Source: Providencia vermicola (GTDB taxonomy: Bacteria; Pseudomonadota; Gammaproteobacteria; Enterobacterales; Enterobacteriaceae). Taken from it: a DNA stretch of 64,000 nt. Made by a program: the position numbers and the translations under genes. The notes under the pieces were generated by a model. That model did not search any database. It saw only the letters and a list, made by a program, of their open reading frames with translations, and was not told the DNA's origin. The stretch is taken from positions 248,001-312,000 of the forward strand of contig NZ_JAGSPI010000002.1 of assembly GCF_020381325.1 (NCBI RefSeq). Direction: 5' to 3'. Shown in pieces: positions 30,717 through 39,739 of this stretch (positions are counted from its first letter, which is position 1; each line of letters opens with the position of its first letter).

Positions 30717-31601
30717 ATGCCTTGGATCCAAATCAAAATTAACTCCACAGCCCAACACGCTGAAGCACTGGGTGATGAACTTATTGAAACAGGCGCAGTC
30801 TCTGTAACATTTCAAGACAGCCACGATACCCCTGTTTTCGAACCGCTACCTGGGGAAACCCGCCTGTGGGGTGATACTGATGTAATTGGCTTATTTGATG
30901 CAGAAACGGAGATGAAATTCGTTGTTGCTCAATTAGAAAATAGCCCACTACTGGGTACGGGTTTTGCCCACAAAATCGAACAGTTAGAAGACAAAGACTG
31001 GGAAAGAGAGTGGATGGATAACTTTCATCCAATGCGCTTTGGTGAGCGCTTGTGGATCTGCCCAAGCTGGCGAGATGTCCCTGATCCAACTGCGGTAAAC
31101 GTGATGCTTGATCCTGGCTTAGCATTTGGAACAGGAACTCACCCAACCACATCTCTGTGTTTACAATGGCTTGATGGCCTTGATTTAGAAGGTAAAACGG
31201 TGATTGACTTTGGTTGCGGATCTGGGATTTTAGCGATCGCTGCACTCAAACTCGGTGCTGCTCATGCCATCGGGATCGATATTGATCCTCAAGCGATTAC
31301 AGCAAGCCGCGATAACGCTGAACGTAACGGCGTTTCAGAGCGTTTATCTCTCTACTTACCGAAAGACCAGCCCCAAGAGCTCCAAGCGGATGTCGTCGTC
31401 GCTAACATCCTTGCTGGCCCATTACGTGAATTAGCACCAATGATTAGCGTGCTACCGCGTGCAGGTGGGTTACTAGGACTTTCGGGTGTTCTCGCAACAC
31501 AGGCGGAAAGTGTCGCAGATGCTTACCGTACAACCTTTGAAATCGACCCTATTGCCGAGAAAGAAGAATGGTGCCGCATCACGGGTGTCAAGCATTTTTA
31601 A
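30717..31601 (+). CDS. prmA: Ribosomal protein L11 methyltransferase PrmA
   Basis: PrmA trimethylates several amino groups of ribosomal protein L11. The ATG at 30717 ([11 protein letters not shown]) has TAAGGAATACT before it and matches E. coli PrmA, giving 294 residues. An in-frame ATG at 30657 would add 20 residues not found in the family. The N-terminal L11-binding domain is followed by the class I methyltransferase fold with the SAM loop [20 protein letters not shown] near 162 and the catalytic-site NILAGPL near 230. Confidence 0.95.
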   Translation: MPWIQIKINSTAQHAEALGDELIETGAVSVTFQDSHDTPVFEPLPGETRLWGDTDVIGLFDAETEMKFVVAQLENSPLLGTGFAHKIEQLEDKDWEREWMDNFHPMRFGERLWICPSWRDVPDPTAVNVMLDPGLAFGTGTHPTTSLCLQWLDGLDLEGKTVIDFGCGSGILAIAALKLGAAHAIGIDIDPQAITASRDNAERNGVSERLSLYLPKDQPQELQADVVVANILAGPLRELAPMISVLPRAGGLLGLSGVLATQAESVADAYRTTFEIDPIAEKEEWCRITGVKHF

Positions 31602-31666
31602 TAGAAAAATTATAAAAATCAGAGAATAATTTCTTTGAAAATAAGCGCAGAATAGATTATCTTATA

Positions 31667-31880
31667 GCTCAAATATTGCTCAGTTGCTGGCGATAATCTG
31701 TTCTGCACGAGATTTGAACAGCATAACAGTTATTTTAATAAATGGTTACGTAGTTATCTTAACTATTTGTTAAATATAACTAATTTTAAAATTGCAAAAA
31801 TGCAAGATAAAAAAATTAGTGATAAATAACCGTTTGCTCAAAGTTTGTCCTTTCATATCTCGTAAAAAATGCGTAATATA
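31667..31880 (+). promoter_or_regulatory. dusB-fis promoter region with two putative Fis sites
   Basis: GCTCAAATATTGCTC (31667-31681) and GCTCAAAGTTTGTCC (31836-31850) each match the degenerate Fis consensus at 13 of 15 positions by my count. TAATAT at 31874-31879 is a plausible -10 box and is followed by the GC-rich discriminator ACGCGCCC typical of stringently controlled promoters. The -35 region is weak. E. coli dusB-fis is known to be repressed by Fis and controlled by growth rate. The stretch from 31602 to 31917 otherwise holds no gene. Confidence 0.6.
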
Positions 31881-31917
31881 CGCGCCCTTGCAGTCACAGT
31901 ATGGCCCCCATTTAGAT

Positions 31918-32901
31918 ATGCGAATCGGACAATATCAGTTGAGAAACTGTCTTATTGCTGCCCCCATGGCAGGCATTACAGATAAACCGTTTAGGTCGCT
32001 CTGTTATGACATGGGTGCTGGGATGACAGTATCGGAGATGCTTTCTTCTAATCCTCAAGTTTGGAAGACAGACAAATCTAGACTCAGAATGGTTCATCGT
32101 GATGAACTTGGGGTTCGTTCTGTTCAAATAGCTGGCAATGATCCCGATGAAATGGCTGCCGCGGCTCAAATTAATGTTGAGAGTGGCGCTCAAATCATCG
32201 ATATCAACATGGGCTGTCCAGCTAAAAAAGTGAATCGTAAGTTTGCTGGTTCTGCACTGTTACGTTATCCAGACATCGTTAAATCGATTCTCGAAGGCGT
32301 TGTTAAAGCAGTGGATGTTCCCGTTACGCTTAAGATCCGCACAGGCTGGTCACCTGAAGAGCGAAACTGCATAGAGATTGCCAAATTGGCCGAAGATTGT
32401 GGCATTCAAGCCCTCACTATTCACGGCAGAACTAGAGCCTGTCTGTTTAATGGGGAGGCTGAATATGACAACATTCGGGCAGTTAAGCAGACTGTTACCA
32501 TTCCGGTTATTGCCAATGGCGACATTACTGACCCGCATAAAGCCAGAGCAGTTCTAGACTACACAGGGGCGGATGCCTTGATGGTAGGCAGAGCAGCTCA
32601 GGGAAGACCCTGGATCTTTCGGGAAATCCAGCATTATCTGGACACAGGTGAGCTCTTGCCACCAATGCCTATGGCAGAGGTACAACGCATTATGCTCGCG
32701 CACGTACAGGAATTGCACGACTTTTATGGTCAAGGCAAAGGAGCCCGTATCGCGCGCAAACATGTTTCTTGGTACTTAAAAGAACATGCACCTGATGACC
32801 AGTTTCGGCGCTCATTCAACGCCATTGAGGATGCCAGCGAACAGCTGGAGGTGTTGGAAGCATTTTTTGAAAATTTTTGCGTAAATAAAGATAAGAGCTG
32901 A
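31918..32901 (+). CDS. dusB: tRNA-dihydrouridine synthase B
   Basis: DusB is an FMN enzyme that reduces U17 to dihydrouridine in tRNA. The start at 31918 ([10 protein letters not shown]) aligns with E. coli DusB and gives 327 residues; a longer frame reaching 31792 runs into the promoter and is rejected. Motifs are [12 protein letters not shown] at the N-terminus, the catalytic Cys in [13 protein letters not shown] near 100, and the FMN-phosphate loops VIANGDITD and [13 protein letters not shown]. fis starts 7 bases after the stop. Confidence 0.96.
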   Translation: MRIGQYQLRNCLIAAPMAGITDKPFRSLCYDMGAGMTVSEMLSSNPQVWKTDKSRLRMVHRDELGVRSVQIAGNDPDEMAAAAQINVESGAQIIDINMGCPAKKVNRKFAGSALLRYPDIVKSILEGVVKAVDVPVTLKIRTGWSPEERNCIEIAKLAEDCGIQALTIHGRTRACLFNGEAEYDNIRAVKQTVTIPVIANGDITDPHKARAVLDYTGADALMVGRAAQGRPWIFREIQHYLDTGELLPPMPMAEVQRIMLAHVQELHDFYGQGKGARIARKHVSWYLKEHAPDDQFRRSFNAIEDASEQLEVLEAFFENFCVNKDKS

Positions 32902-32908
32902 CAGAACT

Positions 32909-33205
32909 ATGTTCGAACAACGCGTAAATTCTGACGTACTAACCGTTGCTACTGTAAATTCACAAGATCAAGTAACTCAAAAACCGTTACGTGACTCAGT
33001 TAAGCAAGCACTGAAGAACTATTTTGCTCAATTAAATAATCAAGATGTTAACGATTTATATGAGCTGGTATTGGCTGAGGTAGAACAGCCTTTGTTGGAC
33101 ATGGTTATGCAATATACCCGTGGAAACCAGACCCGTGCAGCCCTGATGATGGGTATCAACCGCGGAACTCTGCGTAAGAAACTGAAAAAATACGGCATGA
33201 ACTAA
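32909..33205 (+). CDS. fis: DNA-binding protein Fis
   Basis: Fis is the growth-phase nucleoid protein that bends DNA and controls rRNA, recombination and many other promoters. The 98-residue protein is the exact E. coli length, with an N-terminal beta-hairpin arm, [19 protein letters not shown]-type helix A ([20 protein letters not shown]) and the [23 protein letters not shown] near residues 73-92. It is the second gene of the dusB-fis operon, and a terminator follows. Confidence 0.98.
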   Translation: MFEQRVNSDVLTVATVNSQDQVTQKPLRDSVKQALKNYFAQLNNQDVNDLYELVLAEVEQPLLDMVMQYTRGNQTRAALMMGINRGTLRKKLKKYGMN

Positions 33206-33235
33206 TCCTAGTCGGTTAATGCAGTGTTTTTAAAG

Positions 33236-33266
33236 GCACTTCTTGTTCTTCAAGGAGTGCTTTTTT
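33236..33266 (+). terminator. Terminator of dusB-fis
   Basis: GCACTTCTTG (33236-33245) pairs with CAAGGAGTGC (33251-33260) with one G-U pair, followed by six T residues. Confidence 0.88.
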
Positions 33267-33319
33267 GTTATCCCTCCCCTCAAAAATTCTGCTCACCATC
33301 TCTTGGCACCCATTGCGGT

Positions 33320-33501
33320 AATCAGCAATATCGCCCCATGACAAGCGATTTCAAAAAATAAGCACAAGGCAATGTGTTAAGTCTGATAAACAAGTCAGTG
33401 ATGGCTTATATTCTTATAGCCCCCTGAGTGGTTTACAATTAGAAACTGACTTTGAAGCGTTCCTCAGTCAAATTGACCAAAACACCTACGCAAAGGAATA
33501 A
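33320..33501 (+). pseudogene. Possible 3' remnant of a gene, unrecognised
   Basis: After the fis terminator, a plus-strand frame is open from about 33320 to a TAA at 33499-33501 without a start codon or ribosome binding site. Its last 37 codons read like protein, for example GLYSYSPLSGLQLETDFEAF. The composition suggests a coding tail left by deletion, at the edge of the variable region. I do not recognise the family, and it may be chance. The remainder of 33267-33551 holds nothing I can name. Confidence 0.22.
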
Positions 33502-33551
33502 GATAATTTAATAAATACAGTTAGTTATCCTATTCCTCTATTTCAGCTTAA

Positions 33552-33581
33552 TCAACTAACGGGTTACACACTCGTTAGTTG
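33552..33581 (-). terminator. Inverted repeat overlapping the chemoreceptor stop codon
   Basis: TCAACTAACG (33552-33561) and CGTTAGTTGA (33572-33581) are perfect inverses around the stop codon of the chemoreceptor gene. No T run follows on the minus strand, so it may stabilise the mRNA end or terminate weakly. Confidence 0.4.
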
Positions 33582-35114
33582 AAACTTTCTAACCCCCTGC
33601 TGTAATTCCTGGGTTTGCTCAGCTAATGAACTGGCTGCCGTTGCCACTTGCTCAACTAAAGAAGCATTTTGCTGTGTAACGCTGTCCATCTGTGTAATCG
33701 CCACACCAACTTGAGCAATACCTTTACTTTGCTCTTCAGAAGCCACCGTTATCTGCTTCATAATCGCAGTCACTTCATTGATACCTTGCAGAATGTTTTC
33801 CATGGTTTTACCCATTTCATTAACTAGTCCTGTCCCTTTTTCAACACAGGCTCCTGAATCCGCAATCAAACGTTCGATTTCCATTGCCGCATCCGCGCTG
33901 TGACTCGCTAACTTACGGACTTCAGCCGCAACGACCATAAAACCGCGGCCATGCACCCCCGCCCTTGCCGCTTCAATGGAGGCATTTAGCGCTAATATAT
34001 TGGTTTGAAAACTAATATCGTTAATCATGTTGATGATATCTGCAATTTTTTGTGAGCTTTGGGATATCTCATTCATTGTCACAACAACTGAATCAACGAT
34101 AGTATTTCCTTTGTTTGCTACAACAAACGCTTCACTTGCTAATTGGTTCGCTTGAAGAGTGTTTTCCATATTTAACTGCACAGCCGCAGTAATTTGTTCC
34201 ATACTCGCCGCCGTTTCTTCTAACGCTGCCGCTTGCTCTTCCGTTCTCGATGAAAGATCACTGTTTCCATTGGAAATTTCACTCGCCCCGAGATAAATAT
34301 TTTCACTGCCCTGCCGTATCATACTTACTGACCCGCGCAAGCTTGTTTGCATCTCTTCAAGCAACGGAAATAGTTTGCCAACACAATTGTTTCCGAAAGG
34401 CTTAATTGAATGACTTAAATCCCCTTTCGATATTTGCGAAAAATATTGTCTCAGTAAATCCAATGGCTTTTGCATCATAGCTGCAAGATAGCGATCGGTA
34501 AAAATTAAAGTTAATACCCCGAGTACCGTCGCAATAATCATCACAACACTCGTAATATCCATTTGGTTATCAACTTGGCCACGTGTTGCATTGATCATCC
34601 CTTCGGCTGATTGATTAAACTTTTGGATTGATGCGCCAAATGTTCTGCTCAATGCAGGGGTCACATTATGTGCGTGGGTTAAATATTCCTGTGAATTATC
34701 TCCCATACCTAGAACTAACTGTGGCTTAACCCCCTCATCAAGTAGTGCTTGCCAGCTATTAATCACTTGCTCAGAAATTTCAGTATCCATTGGCCCTGGC
34801 GAAATCGCTTTCATCTGCTCAAGATAGCTTGCCATATTCTCCATCGCATCTTTAACAGGTGCATAATCAATAGCTTTTCCCTCATTTTTACTTTCCATCA
34901 CACGCGTTAACCGTGTGACAAAACGAAAATATTGGTCATTTCCTTGACTGAGTACTGTCATCTGTTTCACTAATTGTCTATCGATATCATTACCATCAGC
35001 AATCCTAGACAAAGACCAACCGCTATAGAGACTGGTTCCCCCCAAGATCAAGCATAGGAGCCCTAATAAAACGAGCATAACAGCACGAATTGAGTAGTTT
35101 CGAAGTTTCTGCAT
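33564..35114 (-). CDS. Methyl-accepting chemotaxis protein
   Basis: This 516-residue chemoreceptor has a first membrane helix (about residues 11-31), a periplasmic four-helix-bundle type sensor (about 32-190), a second helix (about 191-212), a HAMP linker, and a cytoplasmic coiled coil. The signalling tip has the conserved INMINDISFQTNILALNASI and ARAGVHGRGFMVVAAEVRKL segments. The C-terminus ends QLTSV and lacks the NWETF-type CheR/CheB tether of Tar and Tsr, so adaptation would rely on other receptors. A sigma-28 promoter match lies upstream. The ligand is unknown; nearby tna genes make an aromatic compound possible, but that is only context. Confidence 0.92.
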   Translation of the reverse strand: MQKLRNYSIRAVMLVLLGLLCLILGGTSLYSGWSLSRIADGNDIDRQLVKQMTVLSQGNDQYFRFVTRLTRVMESKNEGKAIDYAPVKDAMENMASYLEQMKAISPGPMDTEISEQVINSWQALLDEGVKPQLVLGMGDNSQEYLTHAHNVTPALSRTFGASIQKFNQSAEGMINATRGQVDNQMDITSVVMIIATVLGVLTLIFTDRYLAAMMQKPLDLLRQYFSQISKGDLSHSIKPFGNNCVGKLFPLLEEMQTSLRGSVSMIRQGSENIYLGASEISNGNSDLSSRTEEQAAALEETAASMEQITAAVQLNMENTLQANQLASEAFVVANKGNTIVDSVVVTMNEISQSSQKIADIINMINDISFQTNILALNASIEAARAGVHGRGFMVVAAEVRKLASHSADAAMEIERLIADSGACVEKGTGLVNEMGKTMENILQGINEVTAIMKQITVASEEQSKGIAQVGVAITQMDSVTQQNASLVEQVATAASSLAEQTQELQQGVRKFQLTSV

Positions 35115-35155
35115 ACAATTTCTCTTTTGGTGGGATAAAATGACGATATTTAACT

Positions 35156-35182
35156 TTATCGGCGATAAAGAGAAAAAAATTA
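35156..35182 (-). promoter_or_regulatory. Sigma-28 (FliA) promoter of the chemoreceptor gene
   Basis: On the minus strand TAATTTTT (35182-35175), an 11-base spacer, and GCCGATAA (35163-35156) match the flagellar class 3 consensus TAAAGTTT-N11-GCCGATAA, with a perfect -10 and 6 of 8 bases in the -35. It lies 42 bases before the start codon. Confidence 0.8.
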
Positions 35183-35433
35183 GCTTCTTAAACAGGTTAT
35201 TTAATAGACAAAAATCAGTAAATTAAGTAAAAACACTTACAATTCAACAGGGTTATTATTTGGTTTTAAGGAAATTAATTTTGTATACGCTATAAATTAA
35301 TTTTATAAGTTTGATAAGGATCGCTAAATACAAATACGCCACTTATTAAATACGTTCGTTATTCCCAAAAGAAAGCATTAACATCCCTCTTCAAAATGAC
35401 ATATGCTCTAGCATTCTCTGCGCCATTAAGCAG
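35183..35433. other. AT-rich intergenic DNA between the chemoreceptor promoter and the tna terminator
   Basis: No ORF, repeat or recognisable site is visible in this stretch. Confidence 0.5.
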
Positions 35434-35465
35434 AAAAAAGGTACAGCAAACCCCGCTGTACCTTT
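35434..35465 (-). terminator. Terminator of the tna operon
   Basis: On the minus strand GGTACAGC pairs with GCTGTACC around a GGGGTTT loop, extended by outer AAA/TTT pairs, and six T residues follow. It lies about 30 bases after the tnaB stop. Confidence 0.88.
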
Positions 35466-35493
35466 ACAGTTAGCTTAAAACAAGATTGAAAAA

Positions 35494-36741
35494 TTAACGG
35501 TATATCGGTAACAAATTAAACTGAGCGAGTAATTGGCAGATAATCCCCAAAACACCAAAAGCAATAACGGCATAGATTAACCCTTTACCACCCCATACTT
35601 TAAATTTTGAATCCGGGAAACGCTCTCTGACTTTCAATGCCATAATAGCAGGGCAGATTATCGCCCAAATACATGCTGCCATACCAGCATATGCTATTGC
35701 GATCAAAAAGCCATTTGGGAATAACATGCAAAGAATTAAAGGGGGTAAAAAACAAAGTAATGCTGATTTCATTCTCCCTGATGGGTTATCTTTAAAGTTC
35801 AAAGAAGCAAGTATGTAATCAAATAACCCAATAGCAACACCTAAGAATGAACAGAATACAGCGCTAATAGAAAACCAAAGTAAAAATGTCGCAATGTGTT
35901 TACTATTAAGAACGGAATAAAGTGATTCAATAAATGCGTCTAAATTACCGCCTTTATTTATTATTGTTAAAAACTCAGTTCTTGGTAGATTACCCATTGT
36001 CCCCATAATCCAAAGAAAATAAAGAACGAGTGCTAATACACAACCAATCACACAGCTCTTAACCACTTTTCTTTCATTTTCATGATATAGCTTGTACAAA
36101 CTGCACACATTACCATGATAACCAAATGAAGTAATTGCATAGGGGATAATAATAAATACAAAAGGTAATAATGCGGTTTGCCCACCTTCAACAGGCGATG
36201 TTAATAATAAGTCCGTTTTGACAATCAAAAACAATCCAGAGAACGCGAGGATAAACAAAATAATTTTTATAAATAAAAATAATGATGTTAAACGACTCGC
36301 ACCAACACCACTCCACCAAATACTCGCACCGAGTATTAATGTGAAGGAAATAAATATAACTCTTAAGTTAATGTCATAACCATAAATAGCCGCAGCTTCT
36401 TTAATAACAGATCCCGCTGCAGATATATAGGCATAAATTAATATATAAAGGACAAATATTAATGCCATATTAGCAATATAACAGGCCCATTTTGGTAAAA
36501 GTTCTTTTGATATAAAAAAGTAATTCGTCCCTGCGCCATATTTAGAGATACATTCTAAAATATAAATCCCTGAGTGAAACATAAAAAAACAAACAACTAA
36601 CAAGATAACTACAGAGTTAATAAACCAAGCTCCAGCCATAATAGTTGGCAAGCTAAACATTCCCGCCCCTATCATGGCACCGCCTAGCACAAAACCCCCT
36701 ACCATTATGGAGGGTTCTTTCTTGGCTGCCGAATTATTCAT
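35494..36741 (-). CDS. tnaB: Low-affinity tryptophan permease TnaB
   Basis: TnaB imports tryptophan for TnaA. The protein belongs to the HAAAP aromatic amino acid family with 11 helices. Starting at 36741 (MNNSAAKKEPSIMVGGFVLG), with AAGGTG seven bases upstream, it is 415 residues, the same length as E. coli TnaB. Conserved pieces include MIGAGMFSLPTIMAGAWF, SFGYHGNVCSLYKLY and WIMGTMGNLPR. It is 67 bases after tnaA and before the operon terminator. Mtr or TyrP would be the alternatives, but operon position favours TnaB. Confidence 0.92.
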   Translation of the reverse strand: MNNSAAKKEPSIMVGGFVLGGAMIGAGMFSLPTIMAGAWFINSVVILLVVCFFMFHSGIYILECISKYGAGTNYFFISKELLPKWACYIANMALIFVLYILIYAYISAAGSVIKEAAAIYGYDINLRVIFISFTLILGASIWWSGVGASRLTSLFLFIKIILFILAFSGLFLIVKTDLLLTSPVEGGQTALLPFVFIIIPYAITSFGYHGNVCSLYKLYHENERKVVKSCVIGCVLALVLYFLWIMGTMGNLPRTEFLTIINKGGNLDAFIESLYSVLNSKHIATFLLWFSISAVFCSFLGVAIGLFDYILASLNFKDNPSGRMKSALLCFLPPLILCMLFPNGFLIAIAYAGMAACIWAIICPAIMALKVRERFPDSKFKVWGGKGLIYAVIAFGVLGIICQLLAQFNLLPIYR

Positions 36742-36808
36742 GGTGTTCACCTTAAGAATAAGGATAAGGTTCCCGCATTGCACGGGAACCATAAGATATA
36801 CCTATTTT

Positions 36809-38212
36809 TTATTTAATAGGTTTTAATCTTGCTGTGAAGTGTCTTAATACTGGTGGCTCATATTCAAAATCTAACCCTTTTAAGGTTGCAAATTTATCTT
36901 TTAAGCCAATCAGAGCATCTGCAATGTAATCCATGTGGTCATTAGTATAAACACGTCTTGCGATAGTTAACCGCATGAATTCCATGTCTGCATGTTTTTG
37001 TTTCCCAGTTTCAGGGTCACGTCCTAACAAGAACGACCCAATCTCTACAGCACGAACACCTGACTCTAAATATAGTGCGTTAATAACAGCTTGCGCTGGG
37101 AATTGATCACCTGGAATATGTGGAACCAGTTTTTTACAGTCAACAAATACGGCATGTCCACCTGTAGGGTATTGAATTGAAATTCCACCTTCACGTAAAC
37201 GGTCACCTAAATATTTTACTTGGCCAATACGATAATGTAAGTATTCTTCACCAGCACCTTCCTCAAGGCCTTGCACCATCGCTGCCATATCACGGCCCGC
37301 TAAACCGCCGTAAGTTACAAAACCTTCCATCGGAACACAGCGCTGCCTTGCTAGTGTAAAAATATTTTCATCATTTTTAATACAAACTAATCCACCGATA
37401 TTTAATAACGGGTCTTTTTTCGCTGACATCGTTAATGCATCGGCATATTTGTACATATCAAGAATGATTTCTTTAATCGTAGCGTTTTTATATTTCGGAT
37501 CACGCTCTTTAATAAAATACGCATTTTCACAGAAACGTGCAGAGTCCATAACAACAAAAATGTTATGTTGTTTTGCGATTTCATACACTTCTTTCAAGTT
37601 AGCCATAGATACTGGCTGGCCACCTGCACTATTACAGGTGATAGTAGAAACAATCGCAACAACGTTTTCTGCACCATGCTGCGCAATATTATCTTTCAAT
37701 TTTTGAATATCAAAGTTACCTTTCCAATCATCATAGGTATCTGAGTCATATGCTTTTTCTGTGACGATATTGATTGCTTTACAATGGTTTAACTCAACGT
37801 GGGCTGCTGTTGTATCAAAGTGGAAGTTAGAAATAAATACAGGTTTTTTCGCTCCACCTTGTTCCTGTTTGACTTTCAGTAATACAGGGAACAACATATT
37901 TTCAGCGCCGCGGCCTTGGTGAGCGGGAATGACATAATCGTAATCAAACATCTCTTTAACTTTATCTTTTAAATCATAATAGTTACGAGACCCTGCATAT
38001 GCTTCATCACCAGTGATCATCGCCGCCCACTGGTGATCACTCATGGCATTGGTACCAGAGTCAGTTAAGAGATCGATATACACAGCACTGCTTGGTAATA
38101 AAAATGGGTTATATCCCGCTTCTTTTAATGCAGCTTCACGCTCTTCTCTTGATGGGATACGGATATTTTCTACCATTTTAATACGGAATGGTTCTACGAT
38201 TCTTTTAGCCAT
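36809..38212 (-). CDS. tnaA: Tryptophanase TnaA
   Basis: TnaA is a PLP enzyme that splits L-tryptophan into indole, pyruvate and ammonia. The 467-residue protein matches the Proteus vulgaris enzyme as I recall it almost throughout. Visible features are [20 protein letters not shown], the cofactor loop HQGRGAEN, and the PLP Lys in [15 protein letters not shown] near residue 266. Tyrosine phenol-lyase is the closest alternative, but the [16 protein letters not shown] segment, the TnaC leader and tnaB support tryptophanase. AAAGGTATTATC precedes the ATG. Production of indole follows from the family. Confidence 0.96.
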   Translation of the reverse strand: MAKRIVEPFRIKMVENIRIPSREEREAALKEAGYNPFLLPSSAVYIDLLTDSGTNAMSDHQWAAMITGDEAYAGSRNYYDLKDKVKEMFDYDYVIPAHQGRGAENMLFPVLLKVKQEQGGAKKPVFISNFHFDTTAAHVELNHCKAINIVTEKAYDSDTYDDWKGNFDIQKLKDNIAQHGAENVVAIVSTITCNSAGGQPVSMANLKEVYEIAKQHNIFVVMDSARFCENAYFIKERDPKYKNATIKEIILDMYKYADALTMSAKKDPLLNIGGLVCIKNDENIFTLARQRCVPMEGFVTYGGLAGRDMAAMVQGLEEGAGEEYLHYRIGQVKYLGDRLREGGISIQYPTGGHAVFVDCKKLVPHIPGDQFPAQAVINALYLESGVRAVEIGSFLLGRDPETGKQKHADMEFMRLTIARRVYTNDHMDYIADALIGLKDKFATLKGLDFEYEPPVLRHFTARLKPIK

Positions 38213-38308
38213 GATAATACCTTTAACTTTTCATTAAATAATAAATATAAGAATTCGAACTTATAAAAAATAAGCTAACGAAGTTTTAAAATAGGAAAAT
38301 TTGAAAGG

Positions 38309-38410
38309 TTAATTATTAGGGAAAAAGAAAGCTAGGGAGATATCAATATTGAACCATTTCTTCATATAGAAGAAATACCTTGATATTAGTGACTCATTTA
38401 ACAAGAACAT
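38309..38410 (-). CDS. tnaC: Tryptophanase leader peptide TnaC
   Basis: A 33-codon ORF lies upstream of tnaA with a strong AGGAG ribosome binding site (TAGGAGTCATAGT before the ATG at 38410). It contains KKWFNID, and the key Trp19 and Asp23 are followed by Pro31 at exactly the spacing of Trp12, Asp16 and Pro24 in E. coli TnaC. Stalling of this peptide with free tryptophan blocks Rho access and lets tnaA be transcribed. Here two Asn codons follow the Pro before TAA, whereas in E. coli Pro is the last residue, so the stall would be at elongation rather than at release. The remaining spacer to tnaA is about 96 bases. Confidence 0.9.
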   Translation of the reverse strand: MFLLNESLISRYFFYMKKWFNIDISLAFFFPNN

Positions 38411-38500
38411 ACTATGACTCCTATCAATAAGGAATTAGTACAACCATCTGCATTATATATATAACAGTTATATTCTTAAATTAACCCCTATTGTCATGTT

Positions 38501-38559
38501 ATTATACTTATATCACATAATTTAGGGTAAGTAACATAATCCCTTTGAGCTCAGTCACA
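38501..38559 (-). promoter_or_regulatory. tna promoter with class I CRP site
   Basis: On the minus strand TGTGACTGAGCTCAAA (38559-38544) fits the CRP site well in its left half and partly in its right. TATAAT (38506-38501) is a consensus -10 box. By spacing the CRP centre falls near -60 from the expected start, as in the E. coli tna promoter. The -35 hexamer is poor, as expected for CRP dependence. Catabolite control of tnaCAB is inferred. Confidence 0.68.
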
Positions 38560-38670
38560 GTGTTTATACTATGTGATTTAAGTGTTAAAAATTTTTGTAT
38601 TAATTAACTTATTCCAGAAAAATAATAATAGAAAATGTAATTTAACTTAATATAAAAATACCTTAATTAA

Positions 38671-38709
38671 AACTACATGGATAAAGCCTAACAATAAGGC
38701 TTTATCCAT
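38671..38709 (-). terminator. Terminator of the CsgG-like lipoprotein operon
   Basis: ATGGATAAAGCCT (38677-38689) and AGGCTTTATCCAT (38697-38709) are perfect 13-base inverses with a 7-base loop. On the minus strand a GTAGTTTTAATT tail follows. It ends the three-gene operon 15 bases after the DUF799 stop. Confidence 0.8.
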
Positions 38710-38723
38710 CGCTTAACTAACCG

Positions 38724-39380
38724 TTACTGAGCATCTTTCCCATACTTTGGTGACCTTGGGCCATATAAGATCCCATTAGGTTTACCTGCAGATAATAACC
38801 GAACACTTGTTATACCTGCTATTGAGTAACTTTTATCTGTCATCGTATCTGCTATTTGATTCACCACAGCAGAAACCAGCGCACCTAAAATACCATTTGA
38901 AGAGGAGTTATTTTCCATACTTGATGCAGTTGCCGAGCCACTCCACAGTATAGTTCCCGTTCTTGCGTCGAGGAGTTTTGCGCTCGCAGTTACGCGTGTA
39001 TCACTTGCAATCACTTGGTAGCTCGTCCCATACTCCGTAATATCCAAATAAAGAATAGCGTCAGCACCAAAAATTTCATGTAACTTAACAGGTGGAACAG
39101 CTTGGATATCCCCTGCGTTTATCATGCCATTTTGTTTAAAGGTTTCTTCAACAACAGCAACAGGAAAAACATAATATCCGGCTTCAGCTAATGGGAGCGC
39201 AGTTTGTGATAATAAGCCATGACTTGCTTGAACTTCTGGTGAGCTATTTTGTGGCAACAGCACTAAAATACTTTTAGGCTTACTTTGATGAAATGCAGTG
39301 TAATCAACTTTGACTGGCTGCGCACATCCCGTTAATAACCAAGCAACCACAAAACTGCTGAGTATTAATAAGCGTCTCAT
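38724..39380 (-). CDS. DUF799 (GNA1162-like) lipoprotein
   Basis: A 218-residue lipoprotein: signal peptide with lipobox LLTGC (Cys at 19), then a domain resembling GNA1162/DUF799 with KPKSILVLLPQNSSPEVQA, GADAILYLDITEYGTSY and LDARTGTILWSGSA. The family fold is TolB-like, and members are outer-membrane or periplasmic lipoproteins of unknown function. Its ATG overlaps the DUF4810 stop by 4 bases, so it is the last gene of a tight three-gene operon with a CsgG-like protein. Confidence 0.85.
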   Translation of the reverse strand: MRRLLILSSFVVAWLLTGCAQPVKVDYTAFHQSKPKSILVLLPQNSSPEVQASHGLLSQTALPLAEAGYYVFPVAVVEETFKQNGMINAGDIQAVPPVKLHEIFGADAILYLDITEYGTSYQVIASDTRVTASAKLLDARTGTILWSGSATASSMENNSSSNGILGALVSAVVNQIADTMTDKSYSIAGITSVRLLSAGKPNGILYGPRSPKYGKDAQ

Positions 39381-39733
39381 TTAATTTTCCCTTTATTCTT
39401 CATTAGAAAGTCCATGTAAGCTGCTGATTCTGGATATAATGCTTTTTCAGTACTGAACTCTTTCATCGCTAAGTCAATTGAACCTATTGTTGAATAAAGT
39501 AACCCTAAATGCGCATGTAAACCTGGAGGAGTGGCAAGGCTTTTCGCTTTGCTCATTTCAATGTTTTTTTTCAGTTCTTCAATTTGATCTTGAGGACTGC
39601 TTTCTGTTTGCTGATAATATTGATAAACCGTAGTTTGATAACCATCCCAGTTATATAATGGCTTAGGTTCATTTGCACAGCCATTTAATAAAGCAACGCC
39701 TGTAACAAGCAACAGTAGTTTAAATTTCATCAT
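39377..39733 (-). CDS. DUF4810 lipoprotein
   Basis: A 118-residue lipoprotein with lipobox LLNGCA (Cys about 19) and a helical, TPR-like body (LYNWDGYQTTVYQYY, then GLHAHLGLLYSTIGSIDLAM). This fits the DUF4810 family, which is nearly always encoded between a CsgG-like and a DUF799 lipoprotein. It is 6 bases after the CsgG-like gene. The three products probably assemble into one envelope complex. That is inference from the conserved gene order. Confidence 0.85.
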   Translation of the reverse strand: MMKFKLLLLVTGVALLNGCANEPKPLYNWDGYQTTVYQYYQQTESSPQDQIEELKKNIEMSKAKSLATPPGLHAHLGLLYSTIGSIDLAMKEFSTEKALYPESAAYMDFLMKNKGKIK

Positions 39734-39739
39734 ATTTCC

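Noticed and set aside
31792-31917. N-terminal extension of DusB
   Set aside because: It would translate the dusB-fis promoter and discriminator; the family start is MRIGQYQL at 31918.
36809-38212. Tyrosine phenol-lyase instead of tryptophanase
   Set aside because: The sequence follows the Proteus TnaA as recalled, and the TnaC leader and a tryptophan permease gene flank it.
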